Positions 8,950 through 15,706 of a stretch of DNA of 64,000 nt are shown here, piece by piece. The position numbers and the translations under genes were made by a program. The stretch is taken from contig NZ_FZOI01000021.1 in the NCBI RefSeq assembly GCF_900188385.1, forward strand, positions 1-64,000, written 5' to 3'. Positions within the stretch are counted from its first letter, which is position 1. Every line of letters begins with the position of its first letter. Source of the DNA: Azospirillum sp. RU38E (lineage in GTDB: Bacteria > Pseudomonadota > Alphaproteobacteria > Azospirillales > Azospirillaceae). The notes under the pieces are model-generated. The model saw only the letters and a program-made list of their open reading frames with translations. It was not told the origin of the DNA and made no database searches.

Positions 8950-9582
8950 CTACTTGATAATCCCGCTCTCAATAATCCCGTCGATGACGAACTGACAGGC
9001 CAGCGCCGTCAGCAGGATGCCCAGCACCCGGTTAATCACATTGATCCCGGTGACACCCAGCAGCTTGGATACCTCGCCCGCGAACAGCAGGCAGACCAGG
9101 GTAGACAGCAGCACCAGCGCCAGCACCCCCAGCACCGCCACCTGCATCAGCGGATCGCCCTGAGCGCGGCCCATCAGCAACACGGTGGAGGTCATGGCCC
9201 CCGGCCCGGCGATCAGCGGAATGGCCAGGGGGAAAACAGAGATATCGGCGCGGTGCCGCGCCTCCTGCTTTTCATCTTCCGTGGCGGTGCGCAGGCCGCT
9301 TTCCCGGGCGAACACCATTTCAATGGCCACCAGCAACAGCAGAATACCGCCAGCAATACGGAAGGCCGCCGTGCTGATGCCCAGCGATTTCAACAGCAGA
9401 TCGCCGACAAAGGCGAAACCGAACAGCAGGATGGTGCCGATGGTCACGCCCTTGATGGCCGTGCGCCGGCGCAGCCGGGCATCCATGCCCGCCGACAGGC
9501 CGGCAAACATCGGCCCCAACCCGATCGGATCGATGGTGACAAAGAAGGCGATAAAGGTGGAAAGCAGGAAGTCGGAGGACAT
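8950..9582 (-). CDS. MarC family integral membrane protein
   Basis: A 210-residue inner-membrane protein of the MarC (UPF0056) family. It has about six hydrophobic segments. The family's FFVTIDPIGLGPMFAGL is near the N-terminus, and IPLIAGPGAMTSTVLLM with its loop Pro/Gly pattern follows in the second half. The role of the family is unknown; an early link to multiple antibiotic resistance was not upheld. The ATG at 9582 is preferred over an upstream GTG at 9597, though neither has a good ribosome binding site. Confidence 0.88.
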   Translation of the reverse strand: MSSDFLLSTFIAFFVTIDPIGLGPMFAGLSAGMDARLRRRTAIKGVTIGTILLFGFAFVGDLLLKSLGISTAAFRIAGGILLLLVAIEMVFARESGLRTATEDEKQEARHRADISVFPLAIPLIAGPGAMTSTVLLMGRAQGDPLMQVAVLGVLALVLLSTLVCLLFAGEVSKLLGVTGINVINRVLGILLTALACQFVIDGIIESGIIK

Positions 9583-9686
9583 TTTCAGGGGCACCAAGGC
9601 TTAAAAAGCTGCTGTAACGCCAAGCCCCCTGCCCTGTCCACCCACCGGACAAGCAGCCGTCCCATGCCCTGCGGCTTTGGCACGCC

Positions 9687-9788
9687 CCCTCAATCGCCGG
9701 GCGGCGGCTCCGCCGCCTTGGCTCACGCGGCACGTGCCGCGCGGCGGCAGTCGCCGCCGTCCCTTCGGCCATCATGATGACCGAAGGG
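9687..9788 (-). repeat. Modular palindromic element, copy F
   Basis: Read on the minus strand, this copy has an outer hairpin (CCCTTCGG arms, 9761-9788), P1 GGCGGC-GACT-GCCGCC, P2 CGCGGCACGTGCCGCG, the joint TGAGCCAAG, P3 GGCGGC-GGA-GCCGCC and a tail CCCGGCGATTGAGGG. The layout matches five other copies in this window (15211, 18977, 32834, 36585, 46228). It lies between the divergent marC and scoA genes. Confidence 0.85.
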
Positions 9789-9828
9789 ATCAGGCAGCAA
9801 TCTATCGCATAACAAGTTATCCACAGCA

Positions 9829-9848
9829 AATTCATCAATGGATGAATT
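9829..9848. promoter_or_regulatory. Inverted repeat upstream of scoAB
   Basis: AATTCATC-AATG-GATGAATT is a perfect 8-bp-arm palindrome about 20 bp upstream of the scoAB -35 element, a plausible operator. A perfect DnaA-box consensus TTATCCACA sits just upstream at 9817-9825. The regulator is unknown. Confidence 0.45.
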
Positions 9849-9865
9849 GTTGGCACTGTGTCAGA

Positions 9866-9894
9866 TTGACAGGGTGCGGACCTGAGCATATCCC
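9866..9894 (+). promoter_or_regulatory. Sigma-70 type promoter for scoAB
   Basis: TTGACA at 9866-9871, a 17-bp spacer, then TATCCC at 9889-9894. The -35 matches consensus fully and the -10 is partial. It lies about 90 bp upstream of the scoA ATG. Confidence 0.5.
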
Positions 9895-9984
9895 CATCCA
9901 TGGCAGGTGGGTGGTAGAATGCCCGCGCAGCCGCAACCCGATGAATTGACCGGGCCAACGATAGGGAGGCCGACAGGAGATCCG

Positions 9985-10686
9985 ATGAGCAAGAAGGTCT
10001 ATCCTGATGCCGTCGCCGCCTTGGCGGGCGTATTGCGCGACGACATGACCATCATGGCCGGGGGCTTCGGCCTGTGCGGCATTCCCGAAAACCTGATCGC
10101 CGCCATCAAACTGTCGGGCGTGAAGGGCTTGACGGTGATTTCCAACAATGCCGGCGTCGATGGCTTCGGCCTGGGCCAGTTGCTGGAAACCAAGCAGGTC
10201 GCCAAGATGGTCTCCTCCTATGTGGGGGAGAACAAGCTGTTCGCGCAGCAATATCTGTCGGGTGAGCTGGAGCTGGAATTCAATCCACAGGGCACGCTGG
10301 CCGAACGCATCCGCGCTGGCGGGGCGGGCATCCCCGCCTTCTTCACCAAGACGGGTGTGGGCACCCTGGTGGCGGAAGGCAAGGAACTGCGCCAGTTCGA
10401 TGGCGAGACCTATGTGATGGAAAGCTGGCTGCGCGCCGATCTGGCCATCGTGAAGGCCTGGAAGGGCGATACCGAAGGCAATCTGATCTATCGGAAGACG
10501 GCGCGCAACTTCAACCCGATGATGGCCATGGCCGGCAAGATCACCGTGGCGGAGGTGGAGCAGCTGGTCAATGTCGGCACCATCGACCCCGACCATGTGC
10601 ATACGCCGGGCATTTTCGTGCAGCGCATCATCGAGGGCAGCCACGAGAAGCGCATCGAACAGCGCACCACGCGTAAGCGCGACTAA
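9985..10686 (+). CDS. scoA: 3-oxoacid CoA-transferase subunit A
   Basis: A 233-residue alpha subunit of succinyl-CoA:3-ketoacid CoA-transferase, which transfers CoA from succinyl-CoA to acetoacetate in ketone-body and PHB-related metabolism. The CoA-transferase motif [15 protein letters not shown] lies near residues 24-38, and the [14 protein letters not shown] segment follows, both family hallmarks. Length matches bacterial ScoA/AtoD. The start at 9985 ([10 protein letters not shown]) follows an AGGAGA site and fits the family; an upstream in-frame start would add 26 low-similarity residues. It forms an operon with scoB, 20 bp downstream. Confidence 0.93.
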   Translation: MSKKVYPDAVAALAGVLRDDMTIMAGGFGLCGIPENLIAAIKLSGVKGLTVISNNAGVDGFGLGQLLETKQVAKMVSSYVGENKLFAQQYLSGELELEFNPQGTLAERIRAGGAGIPAFFTKTGVGTLVAEGKELRQFDGETYVMESWLRADLAIVKAWKGDTEGNLIYRKTARNFNPMMAMAGKITVAEVEQLVNVGTIDPDHVHTPGIFVQRIIEGSHEKRIEQRTTRKRD

Positions 10687-10706
10687 GGGCAAGGGAGAAA
10701 CGGACC

Positions 10707-11381
10707 ATGGCTTGGACCCGCGATGAAATGGCCGCCCGCGCTGCGAAGGAACTGCGCGACGGTTTTTATGTCAATCTGGGTATCGGTATCCCGACCCTGG
10801 TGGCGAACTATATCCCGGCCGGGATGCATGTCACCCTGCAGTCGGAGAATGGCATGTTGGGCATGGGCCCCTTCCCGTTTGAGGGGGAGGAGGATGCCGA
10901 CCTGATCAATGCCGGCAAGCAGACCATCACCGAGCTGCCCTACAGCAGCTATTTCAGCAGCGCTGACAGCTTCGCCATGATCCGTGGCGGCCATATCGAC
11001 CTGTCTGTGCTGGGCGCCATGCAGGTGGCCGCCAATGGCGATCTGGCCAACTGGATGATCCCCGGCAAGATGGTCAAGGGCATGGGCGGCGCCATGGATC
11101 TGGTGGCCGGCGTGAAGAAGGTGGTGGTGGTGATGGAACATTGCGCCGTCGACAAGAAGACGGGTGCGTTGGAACCCAAGCTGCTGAAAGCCTGCAACCT
11201 GCCGCTGACCGGCACCCGCGTGGTTGATCTGGTGGTGACTGACCTGGGCGTGTTCAGCATCGACAAGCATGGCCACGGCAAGCCGACCCTGATCGAACTG
11301 GCCCCCGGCGTGACGCTGGAGGAAATCAAGAGCAAGACGGAAGCCGAGTTCGACGTGGCGGAAAGCCTGTTCGCGGCCTGA
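10707..11381 (+). CDS. scoB: 3-oxoacid CoA-transferase subunit B
   Basis: The 224-residue beta subunit of the same transferase. The catalytic glutamate is in the SENG motif (Glu47 of [14 protein letters not shown]), which forms the covalent CoA thioester. The glycine-rich [10 protein letters not shown] and the [14 protein letters not shown] segment are also conserved. The start has a GGGAGA-type site upstream. The gene ends 7 bp before a strong intrinsic terminator, so scoAB is a two-gene transcript. Confidence 0.94.
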   Translation: MAWTRDEMAARAAKELRDGFYVNLGIGIPTLVANYIPAGMHVTLQSENGMLGMGPFPFEGEEDADLINAGKQTITELPYSSYFSSADSFAMIRGGHIDLSVLGAMQVAANGDLANWMIPGKMVKGMGGAMDLVAGVKKVVVVMEHCAVDKKTGALEPKLLKACNLPLTGTRVVDLVVTDLGVFSIDKHGHGKPTLIELAPGVTLEEIKSKTEAEFDVAESLFAA

Positions 11382-11387
11382 CAACAA

Positions 11388-11428
11388 GGCCCCCCGGTGG
11401 CAGACCATGCCGCCGGGGGGCCGTTTTT
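11388..11428 (+). terminator. Intrinsic terminator of scoAB
   Basis: A perfect 10-bp GC stem (GGCCCCCCGG / CCGGGGGGCC) followed by GTTTTT, immediately downstream of scoB. Confidence 0.92.
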
Positions 11429-11536
11429 CCCGTCTCTTTGGCGTTACACCACAGCCCTGCACATGAACAGGGTGGCCCCCCGCCGATAGCTGTGTTAAGC
11501 AGCCGACTTCGTCAAAGGGCAGAATCCATCACCCCG

Positions 11537-12490
11537 ATGCACTTCCTTGAATTTGAAAAGCCGATCGCGGAACTGGAATCCAAGATCGAGGAACTGCGCC
11601 ATCTGGCCGATGGCGGCGACCTGAACATCGCCGACGAGGTCAAGAAGCTGCAGGACAAGGTGGACAAGCTGCTGCGCTCCACCTACGCCAAGCTGACCCC
11701 GGCGCAGAAGGTGCAGGTGGCCCGCCACCCGAACCGGCCGCATTGCCTGGATTATATCAACGCGCTGATCAGCGATTTTACGCCCCTGGCCGGTGACCGG
11801 CTGTTCGGCGAAGATCGCGCCATTGTCGGCGGGCTGGGCCGTTTCCGGGGCCGTTCCGTGGTCGTCATCGGCCAGGAAAAGGGCAACGACACCGAAAGCC
11901 GCGTGCGGCACAATTTCGGCATGGCCAAGCCCGAAGGGTATCGCAAGGCCCAGCGCCTGATGCAGATGGCCGACCGGTTCCATCTGCCGGTAATCTCCCT
12001 GGTTGATACGGCCGGCGCCTTCCCCGGCGTTTCGGCCGAGGAGCGTGGTCAGGCGGAAGCCATCGCCAAATCGATTGAAACCTGTCTGCGCCTGAAGGTG
12101 CCGATGGTTTCCACCATCATTGGTGAGGGCGGGTCCGGCGGGGCCATCGCCATTGCCGCCGCCGACCGCGTGCTGATGCTGGAACATTCGATCTATTCGG
12201 TGATCTCGCCCGAGGGCTGTGCCGGTATCCTGTGGCGATCCGCCGCCAATGCCGCCGATGCCGCCCAGGCCCTGCGCCTGACCGCGCAGGATCTGAAGGA
12301 TCTGGCCGTCATTGACCGCGTGGTGCAGGAACCCATCGGCGGCGCCCATCGCCGCCGGGAAGAAACCATCCATGCGCTGGGCAATGCCATTGAAGACGCG
12401 CTGGAAGGGCTGCGCGGGGTGGATGGCGGCACGCTGCGCCATAACCGCCGCCAGAAGTTCCTGGATATGGGTCAGAAGGGCCTGAGCTGA
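11537..12490 (+). CDS. accA: Acetyl-CoA carboxylase carboxyltransferase subunit alpha
   Basis: A 317-residue subunit that, with AccD, moves the carboxyl group from biotin carrier protein to acetyl-CoA to give malonyl-CoA, the first step of fatty-acid synthesis. The start [20 protein letters not shown] is the AccA signature. The carboxyltransferase core [20 protein letters not shown]...[30 protein letters not shown] and [12 protein letters not shown] are all present. Length matches E. coli (319). Extending to an upstream start would add 33 residues absent from the family. Confidence 0.95.
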   Translation: MHFLEFEKPIAELESKIEELRHLADGGDLNIADEVKKLQDKVDKLLRSTYAKLTPAQKVQVARHPNRPHCLDYINALISDFTPLAGDRLFGEDRAIVGGLGRFRGRSVVVIGQEKGNDTESRVRHNFGMAKPEGYRKAQRLMQMADRFHLPVISLVDTAGAFPGVSAEERGQAEAIAKSIETCLRLKVPMVSTIIGEGGSGGAIAIAAADRVLMLEHSIYSVISPEGCAGILWRSAANAADAAQALRLTAQDLKDLAVIDRVVQEPIGGAHRRREETIHALGNAIEDALEGLRGVDGGTLRHNRRQKFLDMGQKGLS

Positions 12491-12509
12491 TCCGGTAACG
12501 GGCCGGCTG

Positions 12510-12538
12510 TGGACTCAAGCAACCGATTCGGTTATAGT
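12510..12538 (+). promoter_or_regulatory. Promoter of tandem RNA 1
   Basis: TGGACT at 12510-12515, a 17-bp spacer, then TATAGT at 12533-12538. Position and spacing are kept in the second unit, where the -10 is TATCGT. Predicted start of transcription is near 12545. Confidence 0.6.
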
Positions 12539-12544
12539 CGGAGG

Positions 12545-12724
12545 CAGGTGGAACGGTATTGCGAGTACCGTCCCACCCACTCCTAGGCCCGGCCCACGCT
12601 GATGATGACGTGCAATACACGCCGCCGCCAGACGGGGATACGGAGCACCAGGACCCACGACATTTTCTGCATGTCGTCACCTCCGAGTACGGCGGGCCGG
12701 CCTATTCCGGTCCGCCGTTTTCAT
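12545..12724 (+). ncRNA. Candidate ~180-nt small RNA 1, antisense to a small ORF
   Basis: Bounds are inferred from the promoter (12510-12538) and from an intrinsic terminator: stem ACGGCGGGCCGG / CCGGTCCGCCGT at 12689-12718, then TTTTCATTT. A 5' hairpin (GGTGGAACGGTA / TACCGTCCCACC, one A-C mismatch) occupies 12547-12577. The middle is complementary to the whole 29-codon ORF on the other strand, including its ribosome binding site. The RNA thus exposes UCACCUCC just before the terminator, an anti-Shine-Dalgarno sequence. It could be a cis-antisense antitoxin-like RNA or a trans-acting translational repressor. No known family was recognised. Confidence 0.6.
12583..12672 (-). CDS. Candidate 29-residue basic peptide, copy 1
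   Basis: A short minus-strand ORF with an excellent ribosome binding site, GGAGGTGA at 12677-12684, 4 nt before the ATG. The peptide starts MQKMSWV, carries the hydrophobic and arginine-rich stretch LVLRIPVWRRRVLHV, and ends ISVGRA. The second copy at 12872-12961 keeps length, start, ribosome binding site and stop; its differences are Q2G, V7L, I23V and two synonymous changes. The ORF lies wholly inside the antisense RNA transcribed from the opposite strand. This recalls small hydrophobic/basic type I toxins such as Ibs, but there is no sequence match to a known toxin. No convincing minus-strand promoter was found. Confidence 0.5.
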   Translation of the reverse strand: MQKMSWVLVLRIPVWRRRVLHVIISVGRA

Positions 12725-12798
12725 TTCTGCATGACATAAAAGAGAAAGCCAACAGGGTTTCCCGTTGAAGGGGAGTGCTGGGTGGAACTGGCTGACTG

Positions 12799-12827
12799 TG
12801 GACTCAAGCCGCCGATTCGGTTATCGT
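12799..12827 (+). promoter_or_regulatory. Promoter of tandem RNA 2
   Basis: TGGACT at 12799-12804, 17-bp spacer, TATCGT at 12822-12827. Same geometry as unit 1. Confidence 0.5.
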
Positions 12828-12833
12828 CGGAAG

Positions 12834-13013
12834 CAGGTGGGACGGTACTCGTAATACCGTCCCACCCACTCCTAGGCCCGGCCCACGCTGATGACGACGT
12901 GCAACACACGCCGCCGCCAGACGGGGATCCGGAGCACCAGGAGCCACGACATTTTACCCATGTCGTCACCTCCGAGTACGGCGGGCCGGCCTATTCCGGT
13001 CCGCCGTTTTCAT
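12834..13013 (+). ncRNA. Candidate ~180-nt small RNA 2, antisense to a small ORF
   Basis: Homologue of the RNA in unit 1, shifted by 289 bp. Its 5' hairpin (GGTGGGACGGTA / TACCGTCCCACC) is perfectly paired, so the A-C mismatch of copy 1 is repaired here and the loop sequence differs. The terminator at 12978-13010 is identical to copy 1. Ends are inferred, not measured. Confidence 0.58.
12872..12961 (-). CDS. Candidate 29-residue basic peptide, copy 2
   Basis: The second copy of the small minus-strand ORF, starting MGKMSWL and sharing the central LVLRIPVWRRRVLHV and the ISVGRA end. The ribosome binding site GGAGGTGA is at 12966-12973, same spacing. Two of seven base differences in the ORF are synonymous and most amino-acid changes are conservative. 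That mildly supports coding, but two copies are too few to prove selection. Confidence 0.5.
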   Translation of the reverse strand: MGKMSWLLVLRIPVWRRRVLHVVISVGRA

Positions 13014-13082
13014 TTCTGCATGACATAAAAGAGAAAGCCAACAGGGTTTCCCGTTATGGGGGAAATCCCCTACCCTCTTCCG

Positions 13083-14486
13083 TCACCCCGGAAAGCGCAG
13101 GCTGACGCGCAGGCCGGGGTGCTCCATGCCAGGGCGGTGATCGTCCAGCAGCAGGTCAGCATCATGCAGCCGGGCAACAGCGGCCACCAGCGACAGGCCC
13201 AGCCCATGGCCCGGCGTGCCGCGATGCGCCTCCAGCCGGACAAAGCGTTCCAGCACCTTGTCCCGCTGGTCAGCGGGGATGCCCGGACCGTCATCGGCCA
13301 CGCTCAACAGCGGCCGCCCGCTGGCCAGATCATGGCCGGCCGCCACCTGCACATGCCCGCCGGGACTGGCGTACTTCACGGCATTTTCCACCAGATTGCT
13401 GGCCAGTTGGGCCAGCAATTGCCGGCTGCCGCTGACACTGACCGGATCGGCATTAGCCAGTTCCAGGGTCAGGCCCTTTTCCTCCGCCAGCGGTTCGTAC
13501 AGTTCCGCCACTTCCGCCACCAGGGCGGACAGGTCCACCGGCTCGAAATCCGCCCGCGCCCGCCCAGTTTCTGCCGCCGCGATGGTCAGGATGGCGTTGA
13601 ACACGCCCAACAGCCGGTCGATCTCCGCAATTGCCTGTTCCAGCGTGGCTGCCTGGGCATCCGGCAGGTCGGGTTCCAATTGCGCCAGTTCCAGCCGGGC
13701 GCGCAGGCGGGACAAGGGGGTGCGCAGATCATGCGCCACATTGTCGGTCACCTGCCGCATCCCCAGCATCAGCCGCGCAATCTCATCCAACATGCGGTTC
13801 AGCTTGGTGACCAGCCGGTCGATCTCATCGCCTGATCCCGTCACCTCCAGGCGGTCGGCGAAGGAACCGGCGGTGATGCGGTCGATGGTGCGGTTGATCT
13901 TCTCCACCCGCTCCGCCACCCGCCGGCTCATATAGACGGCCCCGATGACGCCGATGACCAGGGCCAGGGAGACGGCCCAGATCATGCCCAGCAGAATCTG
14001 GCCGCGCAGCAGGTAACGGTCGGTCATGTCATGCCCGACCAGCAGCCAGCCCAGATCATGCACCGGCAGGATGATGGCAACGGCAGAGCGTTTGCGCCCC
14101 GGCTCCCCCCGATTCTTGATGTCGAATTCGATCCAGCCGGCAGCCGTATTGGGCAGCGGCCAATTGGCCAGATTGCCGGCGATGATCTCCCCCGTCGGGC
14201 TGGCGACGGCATAGATCATGTCGGTGCGGTGGTCCCCTGCCCGCTCAGAGATCAAGCGCAGCAGGCCGATCCGCCCGCGATCATTCATCGCGTTGGACAG
14301 TTCCTGCACCTCCCGCAGCACGGTTTCTTCCGTGTGGCGGTTGATGAAGCCGGCCGTGAACCAATAGACCACGGCCAGCACCACCACCACCGACAGGATG
14401 AACAGCCCCATATGGAAGGCTGCCAGCCGGAAGGTGGTGGTGCGAAGGAAGCTAAACCGGCTCACGCAGCGAATATCCCGCACCAC
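13083..14486 (-). CDS. Two-component sensor histidine kinase
   Basis: A 467-residue inner-membrane kinase. It has TM1 at about residues 18-48, a periplasmic sensor region of about 110 residues, TM2 near 165-190 and HAMP (RRVAERVEKINRTIDRITAG). HisKA follows, with the phosphorylated His in VAHDLRTPLSRLRARL, and HATPase_c shows N (SNLVENAVKYA), G1 (VADDGPGIPADQR) and G2 (GHGLGLSLVAAV) boxes. It is downstream of, and overlaps, its response regulator. Two GTG starts are possible (14486, or 14465 with a smaller overlap). Divergence from the DegP-like gene suggests an envelope-stress role. Confidence 0.92.
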   Translation of the reverse strand: MVRDIRCVSRFSFLRTTTFRLAAFHMGLFILSVVVVLAVVYWFTAGFINRHTEETVLREVQELSNAMNDRGRIGLLRLISERAGDHRTDMIYAVASPTGEIIAGNLANWPLPNTAAGWIEFDIKNRGEPGRKRSAVAIILPVHDLGWLLVGHDMTDRYLLRGQILLGMIWAVSLALVIGVIGAVYMSRRVAERVEKINRTIDRITAGSFADRLEVTGSGDEIDRLVTKLNRMLDEIARLMLGMRQVTDNVAHDLRTPLSRLRARLELAQLEPDLPDAQAATLEQAIAEIDRLLGVFNAILTIAAAETGRARADFEPVDLSALVAEVAELYEPLAEEKGLTLELANADPVSVSGSRQLLAQLASNLVENAVKYASPGGHVQVAAGHDLASGRPLLSVADDGPGIPADQRDKVLERFVRLEAHRGTPGHGLGLSLVAAVARLHDADLLLDDHRPGMEHPGLRVSLRFPG

Positions 14487-15138
14487 GGACGGTATGGATC
14501 AGCGGCACTTCATGATCCTTGTCGATCTTCTGGCGCAGCCGGGCGATATGCACGTCGATCACATTGGTCTGCGGGTCAAAATGATAATCCCAGACATTTT
14601 CCAGCAGCATGGTGCGTGTGACCACATTGCCGGCATTGCGCAGCAAATATTCCAGCAACTGGAATTCGCGCGGCAACAGGTCCACCGGCTTGGCCCCGCG
14701 CTTCACCGTGCGGGCCAGCAGGTCCATTTCCAGATCGGCGATCTGCAATTTGGTGACGGGGCCGCCGCTGCCGGCCCCCTTGGTGCGGCGCTGCATCACC
14801 TCCAGCCTGGCCAGCAGTTCGGCAAAGGCGAAGGGCTTGGTCAGGTAATCATCGGCCCCGGCGCGCAACCCCTTGACCCGGTCATCGACGGAGCCCAGCG
14901 CCGACAGTACCAGGGCCGGGGTGTCATTGCCGGTGGCGCGCAGCACCTCCAGCAGGGACAGCCCGTCGCGGCCGGGCAGCATCCGGTCCACCACCAGCGC
15001 GTCATAGGGTTCTGAGGCGGCCAGGAACAGCCCGTCGCGGCCATTATCGGCATGATCGACCACATGCCCGGCCTCTTTCAAGCCCTTGGTCAGGTAATCG
15101 GCGGTGGCGCGGTCGTCTTCGATGACAAGGATCTTCAT
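14452..15138 (-). CDS. OmpR-family response regulator
   Basis: A 228-residue regulator: receiver domain (acidic pair ED at 7-9, phospho-acceptor Asp51 in VVDRMLPG, conserved Thr/Ser and Lys in LSALGS and YLTKPF), then a winged-helix DNA-binding domain of about residues 130-225 (LLPREFQLLEYLLRNAG, TNVIDVHIARLRQKID). It starts the two-gene operon with the kinase. The likely target is the divergent degP-like gene, 568 bp away. Confidence 0.94.
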   Translation of the reverse strand: MKILVIEDDRATADYLTKGLKEAGHVVDHADNGRDGLFLAASEPYDALVVDRMLPGRDGLSLLEVLRATGNDTPALVLSALGSVDDRVKGLRAGADDYLTKPFAFAELLARLEVMQRRTKGAGSGGPVTKLQIADLEMDLLARTVKRGAKPVDLLPREFQLLEYLLRNAGNVVTRTMLLENVWDYHFDPQTNVIDVHIARLRQKIDKDHEVPLIHTVRGAGYSLREPV

Positions 15139-15210
15139 GATCGGACCAGTCTAGCCTCTCTGTCGCATGACGCCAACGTGATCTACTCACGGGCCAGATT
15201 CCCTGGCATA

Positions 15211-15286
15211 CGGCGGCGACCGCCGCCGCGCGGCACGTGCCGCGTGAGCCAAGCCGCCGGAGGCGGCGCCCGGCGCCTGAGGGAAC
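15211..15286 (+). repeat. Modular palindromic element, copy A
   Basis: P1 GGCGGC-GACC-GCCGCC (15212-15227), P2 CGCGGCACGTGCCGCG (15229-15244), joint TGAGCCAAG, P3 GCCGCC-GGA-GGCGGC, tail CGCCTGAGGGAAC. This copy lacks an obvious outer hairpin. It is between the divergent regulator and degP genes. Confidence 0.85.
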
Positions 15287-15287
15287 T

Positions 15288-15329
15288 TATATAAAGAAAA
15301 GGGCCGGGCGGTTGGGGAACCGCCCGGCC
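15288..15329 (-). terminator. Strong hairpin with T-run on the minus strand
   Basis: Stem GGCCGGGCGGTT / AACCGCCCGGCC (12 bp, GGGG loop on +). Read leftwards, it is followed by CTTTTCTTTATAT, a typical intrinsic terminator. No annotated gene is transcribed into it from the right, so it may end an unannotated minus-strand transcript that begins upstream of about 15480. Confidence 0.55.
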
Positions 15330-15706
15330 GCCAGGCAGGGGTAATGGGAATAGAGAGACAGGGATGGGCCGCCGGAAACGTTCGGGGTGGGGTGTGTTTC
15401 CGGCGGCGCCAGGATCGGGGGGCGAGGGGAAGTGGGGGACTGTGGGGTTGCCCGCCGATCCATGAGACCAACCTAACCCCGGCCCCGTGACAGCCCCCTT
15501 TCACGAAGATGAACAAAGTTTCATCCAATCGGGCCTTGAAAACGGGCAGAACAAAACCTGGGGCAGCCACTGCCCGGATGACAGAATTTTCATCGGCCTG
15601 ACAGATCGGCGTTGGCCACCTTCTGTCAGGATGCGTTCATCGAAATAGCCACCACCGCCGGCCAGCGCCGGCCCTGATGGTGGCGTAACAAGAATGGAGC
15701 AGACAG

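Larger units (their letters stand above)
12507..12766 (+). repeat. Tandem direct repeat, unit 1 (260 bp)
   Basis: Unit 1 of a two-unit direct repeat. It aligns without gaps to 12796-13055 at an offset of 289 bp. The differences are about 20 single bases, all in the first two thirds; the last ~95 bp are identical. Each unit carries a + strand promoter, a terminator and a minus-strand small ORF. Confidence 0.97.
12796..13055 (+). repeat. Tandem direct repeat, unit 2 (260 bp)
   Basis: Second unit of the direct repeat, gap-free against 12507-12766. It ends just before the 3' end of the sensor kinase gene on the minus strand. Perfect identity of the last ~95 bp suggests recent duplication or gene conversion. 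Confidence 0.97.
15139..15706. other. 568-bp divergent intergenic region
   Basis: Holds palindromic element copy A (15211-15286), two strong hairpins (15302-15329 and 15368-15407) and, near degP, three TGACAG-type motifs (15579, 15599 and, inverted, TTCTGTCAG at 15621-15629) that could be regulator sites. No ORF here has a good ribosome binding site. Confidence 0.6.

Noticed and set aside
9817-9825. DnaA box as part of a replication origin
   Set aside because: Only one perfect box was seen, with no cluster, no AT-rich unwinding region and no dnaA or gidA-type neighbours.
12507-13055. CRISPR array
   Set aside because: Only two units, each 260 bp with a 29-bp gap; no short regular repeats and no cas genes. 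No other array was found in the window.
12559-13105. Plus-strand open frames through the tandem repeats (about 70 codons shared by both units)
   Set aside because: They begin in the 5' hairpin without a ribosome binding site and run through the terminators. Between the two units four of five codon changes are non-synonymous, some radical (Y/H, T/P, L/T), so the minus frame looks better as coding.
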